Assembly (NCBI RefSeq): GCF_001693335.1
Contig: NZ_CP016503.1
Coordinates: forward strand, 682,001-746,000
Direction of reading: 5' to 3'
DNA length: 64,000 nucleotides
Source: Helicobacter enhydrae
Lineage (GTDB): Bacteria; Campylobacterota; Campylobacteria; Campylobacterales; Helicobacteraceae
The translations under genes were made by a program, and so were the position numbers. The notes under the pieces are model-generated. The model saw nothing but the letters and a program-made list of their open reading frames with translations. It was not told the origin of the DNA and did not search any database. Below are positions 28,342 to 35,537 of the stretch, in pieces (the stretch's first letter is position 1; each line of letters starts with the position of its first letter).

Positions 28342-28711
28342 AGAAAAAAGCAAAGTGAGATTTAATTACCAAGAAGTGTGCTTCTGTAAAAATGACCCAA
28401 AAAGAAAGCTTCAAGCCAACTTTGAATCACCTCAAATCCGTGCTTCACTCAAACTAAGATTCAACAACCAAAGAATCACCAAAGGGTATAGAGCCTCTCA
28501 AGCCAACTCCAAAAAGAAGTCTTAGAGATTCTAGAATCACTCAAAAGTGTGCTTGTGCAAAAGCAAGAATCAAAAAGAGAGGTAGCAAACAGCGTTTTGC
28601 AAAACCGCACTTTTGGCGATTCTAGAATCCTTTGGGTTCTACAAGGTTAGTTTGGTCAGCGGTTTGCCGTGATTGTATGAAATAGTGAGGGTTTTTGAAG
28701 TTTTGGTTTTG

Positions 28712-28717
28712 TATAAT
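28712..28717 (+). promoter_or_regulatory. TATAAT -10 box of toxin mRNA, copy 3
   Basis: TATAAT with the same flanks as copies 1 and 2, 49 bases upstream of the toxin ATG. Confidence 0.7.
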
Positions 28718-28740
28718 CACATTTGTGTTGGAGAAGGACG

Positions 28741-28758
28741 CTTCCTTGTGAAAGGAGG
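28741..28758 (+). promoter_or_regulatory. SD-masking hairpin of toxin mRNA, copy 3
   Basis: CTTCCTT (28741-28747) pairs with AAGGAGG (28752-28758) around GTGA, a GNRA-type tetraloop, and hides the ribosome site. The upstream AAGGA can instead pair with TCCTT around CGCT, giving a mutually exclusive fold. The arm CTTCCTTGT is also exactly complementary to ACAAGGAAG at 28922-28930 in the mRNA 3' part. Confidence 0.75.
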
Positions 28759-28766
28759 TGGTAAGT

Positions 28767-28850
28767 ATGGATTTAGTATTCCAACTTATAAAGCTTCTGC
28801 TAGCTTTGGTCGAGCTAGTGGAAGCCATCCTTGAGCTAATCGCTCATTAA
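28767..28850 (+). CDS. Type I toxin-like hydrophobic peptide, 27 aa, copy 3
   Basis: A 27-residue peptide starting MDLVFQLIKLLLALVEL and ending ELIAH. It differs from copy 2 at only a few positions, all keeping an amphipathic hydrophobic helix. Relative to copy 1 the changes preserve the same hydrophobic pattern and the reading frame, which supports real coding. After the stop, CAATCTAGCC (28877-28886) can pair with GGCTAGATTG (28947-28956) to close a 3' stem. The likely role is a membrane-active type I toxin. Confidence 0.75.
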   Translation: MDLVFQLIKLLLALVELVEAILELIAH

Positions 28851-29154
28851 CAAATAAAACAAGAGGCATTATACTCAATCTAGCCAAAGTTTTAGTTAAT
28901 CTTCAGCACAGCAAAAACTATACAAGGAAGTAAGTCCATAAATGGAGGCTAGATTGGGTGGAGTTTATCTCCTGCCTCTCCTTGTAAGTTTATCCCACAC
29001 AATACAATTTCACAACAAGACAAGAATCTAGATTCAAATCAAAAGCGATACAAACAATCAAAGCAAATGCTAGAGAGAGTGGTTGCCTATCAACTTGCAA
29101 GAGCCTCACCCCCTCCCCCTCTCCAAACTCACGCTCTGCCTGAAGTCTATGGAT

Positions 29155-30804
29155 TTAATCCTTGAGACTCCAAGTATCAAGGATAAACTTCTCTAGTTTC
29201 CTATATCGCCTCCCAATAGAATCTTTATCCCAGCGTCCATCACTGGCAAAATCGTTGATTTCTTTGTGTTGTTGCATAGGAGAGTTATTGTAGCTATCTA
29301 GCTTGTCTTTGAAGGGCTTATTGCCAATCACCACATTGTGTGCTTGGTCTATCAGCATGAGATTGCCTATGTAGTGCAAATAGCGTTCCTTGAATTCTTG
29401 ATCATATTCACAATACCCACTCGCTTGTCCCCCTTGCTTATTTTCTGTTTGTGGGGCAATATGCTCAATCTGTGGATTTTTGATTTGATCCAATGTGAAT
29501 CCATATCCTTTTGTTTTTGTATTTTGTGTGAGCAAAGAGTTTTCATAACGCATAAAAATATATGGGGCGATTCTACCCAATGAATATTCCTTTGGTCTGA
29601 TTGCATCAGAGATAGCACGATTACCCCAATATCCACTACAAATCTCTTTGATACCCTCCTCAAGCTTTTCTACACTAGTGAAATTTTTCAGCACTTGATT
29701 AAGCCTTGATGCCAAGTCAGCTCTTGTCTTGACAAGCTTATCTCTAAAAGCAATCACCTCAAGGGCTTTGAATACCCTCTCTAGCTTTGCTGTATCATTT
29801 CTAAAAAGTGTATAAGCTTTGATGACAAAGGGATAGATTTCCCACACCTTCAAATCAATCAAATAGTCTTTATACTCGCTTTTTAGGTTTTCAAATGTTT
29901 TGAAATCCATAAAGGCATCTTTGAGCTCTTTGACATAACTATCAATCCAATCAAGCTTTTCTGCGTCCTCAATTTTTTTGAGTTTGCTTTTGTAGCTCAA
30001 AGTATCATCATTTTCTCTATATCCAAAACCATATTTTGCCATATTGAAATATTGCAAAATCGCATCTTCATCCAATATCCTGATGTCATTTAAAACCCTA
30101 TAGATTTCCTTAAAAATCTCTGCCACTCTTTTGAGCCTATATTCAGCACCCTCTTTGTCGGCATAAGTATAGATTTGATATGCAAGATAGCTCTTGAGCT
30201 TTTCCATATTTGTTAGCTCTTTGCCACGATTGTTTTGCAATTCAAACATCAAAACAGAATCTTTTTTGTTTGCAAATACGATTTGAAGCATCTCTGCTTC
30301 TTCTAGGGCATCAAGTATTTTTGCAAGCCTTTCTGTCTTTTGTGCCTTGAGCTCTTTTGTGAAAAACTCTTTTGCCCCTTTGATACGCTTTTGTGATGGC
30401 GTTTGTGGCTTGTGTGTATTGTCATCATTACGGATAATCACATCATAGAAATAATCCCTATCATACTCCACAGCATTGAGTTTGGGCTTGTTTTGTTGGA
30501 TCAAATACCACTCTTCTAGCCTTGCAGTCTCATTGTTTAAGACATTAATCAAAGCACGCATAAAAATCACAATTGTCGTAAGCCTTTGCTGTCCATCAAT
30601 CACTTCAAATTTGCCATCTTCTGTTTTCTCTAGCAAAACATTGCCAAAGAAATAGTGGTTTTCCCCCTTAGTCGCTTCCTCCAAATCCTCCAAAAACACC
30701 TGCCATTGAGATTTTTCCCAAGAATACGCCCTCTGATACACGGGGATAGAAAACTCCTTCTCGCCTTCAAAAAACTCTTTGAGTGAATGTTTGTATGGTG
30801 TCAT
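29155..30804 (-). CDS. DUF262-DUF1524 (GmrSD/SspE-like) nuclease
   Basis: A 549-residue two-domain protein. The N-terminal DUF262 has the PVYQRAYSW motif (near residues 22-30) and the nucleotide-binding DGQQR motif near residue 71, a ParB/Srx-type NTPase fold. The C-terminal DUF1524 has an HNH-type IEHIAPQ near residue 445 and a GNLMLID...N motif. This architecture occurs in the type IV modification-dependent enzyme GmrSD and in SspE, which senses phosphorothioate DNA. The second of two adjacent ATGs is better spaced from AAGGAG. It lies on the same strand as the dnd genes but is separated from them by an opposite-strand gene. Confidence 0.85.
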   Translation of the reverse strand: MTPYKHSLKEFFEGEKEFSIPVYQRAYSWEKSQWQVFLEDLEEATKGENHYFFGNVLLEKTEDGKFEVIDGQQRLTTIVIFMRALINVLNNETARLEEWYLIQQNKPKLNAVEYDRDYFYDVIIRNDDNTHKPQTPSQKRIKGAKEFFTKELKAQKTERLAKILDALEEAEMLQIVFANKKDSVLMFELQNNRGKELTNMEKLKSYLAYQIYTYADKEGAEYRLKRVAEIFKEIYRVLNDIRILDEDAILQYFNMAKYGFGYRENDDTLSYKSKLKKIEDAEKLDWIDSYVKELKDAFMDFKTFENLKSEYKDYLIDLKVWEIYPFVIKAYTLFRNDTAKLERVFKALEVIAFRDKLVKTRADLASRLNQVLKNFTSVEKLEEGIKEICSGYWGNRAISDAIRPKEYSLGRIAPYIFMRYENSLLTQNTKTKGYGFTLDQIKNPQIEHIAPQTENKQGGQASGYCEYDQEFKERYLHYIGNLMLIDQAHNVVIGNKPFKDKLDSYNNSPMQQHKEINDFASDGRWDKDSIGRRYRKLEKFILDTWSLKD

Positions 30805-31028
30805 CATTGCTCCTTTGAATCATCGAAATTAAAAACTAAATTTTATCGTAGATTTTTTGATTGTCAAATGTCTAGCCCTCAAGCACTCATTACGATTGCA
30901 CAAAGGCTCAAATGCACGCAATGCAATCGATGTTTAAAAAAATCTTTGAATATTGATGAGGAAAATTCTCTTAAGTTCTCTTGAACCAAAAAATAATACA
31001 ATCCATCATCACGCCAAAAGGAGTCTGT

Positions 31029-31895
31029 ATGAAAAAGCTCATCTGTTTATGCCTTGCATTGTGCTTGGGATTACAAGCCAAACCCAACACTCCGACTACC
31101 AACAAAGCCCCCACCAACCATCAAAAACCCTCCAATTTCACGACAAATATAGGAGTGGGGATAGAAAGCTATTATTACGAAGAGCCGGGGCTTATGAATG
31201 TCGGAGGCTCGATGCTCAATCTCAATGTCAATACAGAATTTAGGCAAAAGATGTTTAAATTTGAAAATGATTTTTATTTTGCCACACACATCGGTGCCAA
31301 TCACTATGATGGCGGGATTGCATATAGCGACAATGCAGGTAATGTCATAGGGGTCAAAAAATACAACACGGATTCTACGGATTATTATGCTGGGATCGTG
31401 CCAAAACTCGGAGTGGCGTTTTTCAAGCAAGAACAAGAGGTGTTGTTTGTTTATGTGGGGTTGGGTTATCGTTTTTTATACAATCAAGTGATTGATCAGC
31501 CCGGCATTCAGGCTTCTTATAAACGCTATCAGGGCTATGTCTTTTTGCCTATTGGGGTGAGTGGGGAAATCCCAATTAGTGCAAACTTTGCTTTTATCGC
31601 CCTTGCAGAACATCGCTTCTTGTTATTCGGGCACAACACCACGCACCTCACAGATGTCGGATATGACAAAGATTTGTTTTTTACGCAGAAAAAGGGGGAG
31701 GGTGGGCGTTTTGCACTTGGAATGAAGTTCCCATTTAGCAAAGGGGCGATTAAAGTTTTGGCATATTATGACCATTGGGAGATTGCCAAATCTAATGTGC
31801 TTCAAGCCTACAAAAATGGCAGACCGGCAGGAGAGTTTATAGAACCTGCAAACTTTACAAGTGCGTTTGGTTTGACACTTTCTTGTGATTTTTAG
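31029..31895 (+). CDS. Outer membrane beta-barrel protein
   Basis: A 288-residue secreted protein with signal peptide MKKLICLCLALCLGLQA, a short Pro/Thr/Asn-rich linker (residues 18-38) and alternating amphipathic strands to a C-terminal CDF, typical of an outer-membrane barrel. AAAAGGAG precedes the ATG at 31029; an upstream in-frame ATG lacks a site. It is inserted between the DUF262 nuclease and the dnd genes on the opposite strand, so it looks like a passenger in the island. I do not recognise the family beyond this. Confidence 0.75.
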   Translation: MKKLICLCLALCLGLQAKPNTPTTNKAPTNHQKPSNFTTNIGVGIESYYYEEPGLMNVGGSMLNLNVNTEFRQKMFKFENDFYFATHIGANHYDGGIAYSDNAGNVIGVKKYNTDSTDYYAGIVPKLGVAFFKQEQEVLFVYVGLGYRFLYNQVIDQPGIQASYKRYQGYVFLPIGVSGEIPISANFAFIALAEHRFLLFGHNTTHLTDVGYDKDLFFTQKKGEGGRFALGMKFPFSKGAIKVLAYYDHWEIAKSNVLQAYKNGRPAGEFIEPANFTSAFGLTLSCDF

Positions 31896-31948
31896 GATTT
31901 GGCTTGAGGGATGTGGGGGCAAATGCCCATATAGCAAATTTGCAATGA

Positions 31949-31957
31949 GGGGGGGGG
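31949..31957 (+). repeat. Homopolymer G9 tract after the outer-membrane gene
   Basis: Nine consecutive G, 54 bases after a stop codon and 71 before the convergent dndE-ftsK stop. It is outside any ORF I support. Confidence 0.8.
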
Positions 31958-32028
31958 CACAAACGCACCCTCTGCTCACCTCGCTTCAGGATAGAGCGAG
32001 TCGTGCTAGTCGTGCGATTTTGTTCTGG

Positions 32029-33510
32029 CTACATCTCAAGTTTGACGCCAAAAACTCTTTTTAGCTCACTTGCACCCTCTAGTTTTATGAGCATATCACC
32101 TTTGGCAGTGAGTTTTTCAGCTCCAGATTCACCAAGGATCACCCTAGAGTTTTCTGCCTTAGCCACACGCAAGGCTATGCGACTTGCACTGCTGCGTAGA
32201 TTACTGCTTAGATTTTTAGAATCAGGATTTTGCATACCAAGTATGAGATGGATCCCTGCTTGACGCACGATAAACATATTTTTGGCAAGTTTCTTTTCAA
32301 TCTCTTTGTTATTCTCAACAATAAAATTTAGCTCTTCAACAAACACAACTCTATATGGCAAACCAAGAGATTCTATATCACTCACTTGAGAATCCCTCAT
32401 CCTCTCGTTTCTTTCTTTCATCTCCTCTATCAAATCATCCAAAAATTGACATGCCTCTTCAGTCTCTATAATAAGTCTTATTTTGTCGCCAAAAGCTTGA
32501 TAATCAATGCCACTTTTTGGATCTATCACTACAATTTCTGCTTTTTTGCTTTTCAAAAGAGAGGTTATGACGCTTTGCAAAAATATAGTTTTTCCACTAC
32601 CTGTCATCCCTGCAACAATCAAATGAGGGGCTTTTACCAAATCAAAATAAAAGGGCTTTTTCTCTATGTCAAATCCTGCAAAAATAGGGAGGTTGCATTG
32701 CTTTGATTGCAAGGCACAAAGGGCATTTTCAATCTCTGCCTTGCTAGGATAATTCCACTCTCCCTCTTCTTTTTCTTCTTCGATATTGTATGTCCTTGCT
32801 AGTCCTTGAGCCTTGCAAGAAGTGATTTTTACACTAGGCAATCCTAAGATTTTATCAAGCAGTTTAGCCTGTGTTTCAAAGCTTTGCAATTTGCTAGAAT
32901 CTTTTACCTCAACCTTACAGATTCTATGCCTATAAGAATCAAAAGTCCCTAGATGTGTAAGGGAAATATGATGTTTGGCATAATAGTCTTCTATCTTTTC
33001 AAAAAGTGCAGAATCTTGTGATTTTGTCGAATCAATGCGAGTTTCTACGCCTTGGGCTGTTTGCAAACTAAAGCCTAAATTGTCCTTGCACCATTGATAA
33101 AAACAATCATTGTTTTTCCAAGAATGATAAATCTCAAAAAGTCCTCTTTGGATATTTTTGCCAAGCAAAGCAATATAAGCCTTATCATCACTAAACAAAT
33201 CCTCTTTCAAATATGGCTGAAATTTTTCTGTAAGCAATGCCCTATACAAAAGATCCATATCTTCATTTGCACCCTTATTTTTGCCTGTGAGTTGCCCCAA
33301 ATGGTATTCTTTGCTTTTGCTTCCGCCCAATTGCCTCTCTGCCCAAAGATTTGAATCTAGTGGCTCAGTCTTTAGCCGCAAAGCCAAAGCTAGGGCTAAA
33401 CGCAAAATCAGATATTTTGGAATATCGTTTTCAGATTCAAAGCCTAAGCCCTCTTTGATAACACGATAAATAAGATTTTCTTCTGTTTGGTTTGTATAAA
33501 AATCTGCCAT
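32029..33510 (-). CDS. DndE-FtsK fusion, DNA phosphorothioation protein
   Basis: A 493-residue protein. Residues 1-130 resemble DndE: a helix like IPKYLILRLALALAL, then KEYHLGQLTG, LLYRALL and NIQRGLFEIYHSW. Residues 285-493 are an FtsK/HerA-type motor with Walker A GMTGSGKT (301-308), Walker B VVFVEE (388-393) and a downstream QNPDSK segment. Classical DndE is about 110 residues and binds nicked DNA in the DndCDE complex. A fused translocase would add DNA movement to modification. It is last in the operon, eight bases after dndD. Confidence 0.8.
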   Translation of the reverse strand: MADFYTNQTEENLIYRVIKEGLGFESENDIPKYLILRLALALALRLKTEPLDSNLWAERQLGGSKSKEYHLGQLTGKNKGANEDMDLLYRALLTEKFQPYLKEDLFSDDKAYIALLGKNIQRGLFEIYHSWKNNDCFYQWCKDNLGFSLQTAQGVETRIDSTKSQDSALFEKIEDYYAKHHISLTHLGTFDSYRHRICKVEVKDSSKLQSFETQAKLLDKILGLPSVKITSCKAQGLARTYNIEEEKEEGEWNYPSKAEIENALCALQSKQCNLPIFAGFDIEKKPFYFDLVKAPHLIVAGMTGSGKTIFLQSVITSLLKSKKAEIVVIDPKSGIDYQAFGDKIRLIIETEEACQFLDDLIEEMKERNERMRDSQVSDIESLGLPYRVVFVEELNFIVENNKEIEKKLAKNMFIVRQAGIHLILGMQNPDSKNLSSNLRSSASRIALRVAKAENSRVILGESGAEKLTAKGDMLIKLEGASELKRVFGVKLEM

Positions 33511-33518
33511 ATTTACTC

Positions 33519-35537
33519 CTAAAATAACTCACTAGCATCTTGCACGATTTTGATTTCAGCATGTCCCCTATCTCCACTATTATCAATCCTATAAAGCCCT
33601 GCGATATAGGGCTTGGCATACTCATATTCTTGCAAACCCATTTCGCCATTGTGTGGCAACACTATCACTTGAGAATTTTGAGCATAATAGTTTTGTATGA
33701 TCCTTTTGCGATTGGCAGAATCAATTCTTGCAAGTGGGGTGTCAATAATAAGTGGTATTGTAGAATGTGATAACTGGCTTAGCGTCCAAAAGATAGCAAT
33801 TGCTAGAATTTGCTTTTGTCCGCTACTTTGATTTGCGACACTGATTTCATTTCCATCAATATCCTTGAGCGTAATGTCAAAATTTGATCCCATCTCCACA
33901 GACATGATATTGTCATTGGGCAATAAAGTCTTATAGTTTTGCTCTATCCCTCTGCAAAGCTCATCTCTCAATGTGTCTATCAAGCGTTCTTTGTATTGTG
34001 TCACTACATCTTGAAGGCACTCTAGGATTCTGAGTTTTTTGCTAATGCGTTCGGTGTTGATCCTTGCATAAAGCAGAGTTTTTTCTTTTTCCAACTCTTC
34101 GATTTTATGTTTAAGCCCTAGTCTTTTCTCTAGTTCTGCTATATACTCTCCCTCTTTCTGTGCCAACTTCTCTTGATAATCTTTGATAACTTTCTCAATC
34201 TCCTCTTGTTTGCTTCTGTTGTCCTCATCAATATACAACTCATTGAGCGTATCCACGATAGCCTTTATCTCTTTTTTCAAATCATAGGCTTCATTTATGT
34301 CTTTGATGAGTGGCTTATCTCTTGTAAATGCAATAGCAGTTTCAATCGCTTGGATTTGATTATATGGGATATAAGATTTGGGGAGATTTTGGGTGATGAT
34401 CATTTCTTTCATCTTGTGCAAGAAATCAAGAGTAAGCTTATGGACAAGTTCTCTTTGATCGCTTGCGACTCGTTTGTCGTTGGCTATAATTTCTTTCAAA
34501 ATTTCATTTCCCGCTATTTCAACAATCTTATCAAAGCCCTCCACATCATCATTGAGCACGGATTGTTGCAAGGTTTGCATATAGGCTTGGAGTGATTGCG
34601 TAAGCTCATCATTAGCCACACTCACAATGTATTTTAAGCCCTCTTTGAGGCTGTCTTTTGTTTTGGCTAGGTTACTCTCTGTGTGATCTTTGTTGCTAAT
34701 GAGTAGTTTTCTGTCATTGTCTGTGTTTGCAATAAGTGTGTTGAGTGTCGCTTGTTCGTTTTTGATATATTCTTGTAATTCTTGCATTTTTGCAGAGAGG
34801 GCGTTGATATGCCTTTCTGCAACTTCCAAATCCTGCTGGGCGTCATCTTGTTTTCTCGCATTGGACTCCAACTGCTCTTTGGTTCGCTCATTTTTCTCTT
34901 CATTTTCTATCAATTCTCTGCGGATTTTTCCCATGCGTTCAAGCAAGATTTCAAGTGGCGTAATCTGCAAAATCACTTCCATTTTTTCTTTCAATCCTGT
35001 GCGTATATTGTCTGAAATGCTTCCTATTTCTTCGCCATCAAAAAAGAAAAACTCCAAAAACAAAGGGGGCAACATCATTGATAGCTTATCTTGTGCGTCA
35101 TTATTTTCATACGCGACACCATCAAGCTCCAATCTAAGATTCTCTTGCACCTCTCTTGTCAAAACATTGTCAAATCTTCTTTCTATATAGAATCTTTGTC
35201 CCTTGAAACTCCCCTCAAAAGCTACATAATACTCGCTTTGCCATTCATTCAATGCGTATTTATTCAAGATCCCATTGAAGTTTTGATCCCCAAGGATGAG
35301 TGTTTTTGGTGGCAATGTTTTTTCTTTATAAAATTGCGCAATCAAGCTTGGGGCTTTGCCCTCATTCAAACCTGTGCCAAGAAAAAGCAGTTTGGCACAA
35401 CGGATAAAACTTGTTTTCCCAAAGCCATTGTTGCCATAAAGACAATAAAGTTTTTTGCTGTCGTGTTGCCTAAACACAACGCTTTTCTCCCCATAGTAAG
35501 CAAACAAATTGCAAATAGTAATCTTTTCTATAAACAT
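33519..35537 (-). CDS. dndD: DNA sulfur modification ATPase DndD
   Basis: A 672-residue SMC/Rad50-like ATPase. Walker A is GNNGFGKT at residues 35-42, followed by a long coiled-coil middle (about residues 200-500). The ABC signature SSGQKQILAIAIF and Walker B PLIIDTPLARID lie near the C-terminus. The segment LEFFFFDGEEI near residue 165 is typical of DndD. In known systems DndD works with DndC and DndE to put sulfur into the DNA backbone. Its ATG overlaps the dndC stop by one base. Confidence 0.92.
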   Translation of the reverse strand: MFIEKITICNLFAYYGEKSVVFRQHDSKKLYCLYGNNGFGKTSFIRCAKLLFLGTGLNEGKAPSLIAQFYKEKTLPPKTLILGDQNFNGILNKYALNEWQSEYYVAFEGSFKGQRFYIERRFDNVLTREVQENLRLELDGVAYENNDAQDKLSMMLPPLFLEFFFFDGEEIGSISDNIRTGLKEKMEVILQITPLEILLERMGKIRRELIENEEKNERTKEQLESNARKQDDAQQDLEVAERHINALSAKMQELQEYIKNEQATLNTLIANTDNDRKLLISNKDHTESNLAKTKDSLKEGLKYIVSVANDELTQSLQAYMQTLQQSVLNDDVEGFDKIVEIAGNEILKEIIANDKRVASDQRELVHKLTLDFLHKMKEMIITQNLPKSYIPYNQIQAIETAIAFTRDKPLIKDINEAYDLKKEIKAIVDTLNELYIDEDNRSKQEEIEKVIKDYQEKLAQKEGEYIAELEKRLGLKHKIEELEKEKTLLYARINTERISKKLRILECLQDVVTQYKERLIDTLRDELCRGIEQNYKTLLPNDNIMSVEMGSNFDITLKDIDGNEISVANQSSGQKQILAIAIFWTLSQLSHSTIPLIIDTPLARIDSANRKRIIQNYYAQNSQVIVLPHNGEMGLQEYEYAKPYIAGLYRIDNSGDRGHAEIKIVQDASELF

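Larger units (their letters stand above)
28730..28860 (-). ncRNA. Predicted antisense antitoxin RNA, locus 3
   Basis: Inferred from a minus-strand TATAAT at 28868-28873 just past the toxin stop, in the same context as in loci 1 and 2. It would cover the toxin ORF and leader. Both ends are approximate. Confidence 0.55.
27730..28996. repeat. Repeat field R2: inverted copy of 1741-3070
   Basis: The order here, read left to right, is unit A, unit B (both inverted relative to R1), 119-base module fragments, then toxin-antitoxin locus 3 on the plus strand. This is the reverse complement of R1. The 176 bases between the last tRNA and this field hold nothing I can name. The two arms enclose about 25 kb, from lpxD and fdh through the tRNA cluster. 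Confidence 0.85.

Noticed and set aside
28249-28365. A 38-codon frame starting MWVTHKKRAGVWGI across unit B, kept in all three copies
   Set aside because: No ribosome site; its repetition is explained by the DNA repeat itself, and G-run conservation accounts for the Gly/Arg/Pro pattern. Not excluded as a peptide, but not supported.
30868-30984. 38-codon frame with CTQCNRC upstream of the barrel gene
   Set aside because: No ribosome site or coupling; too short to support, though a remnant of a cysteine-rich gene is possible.
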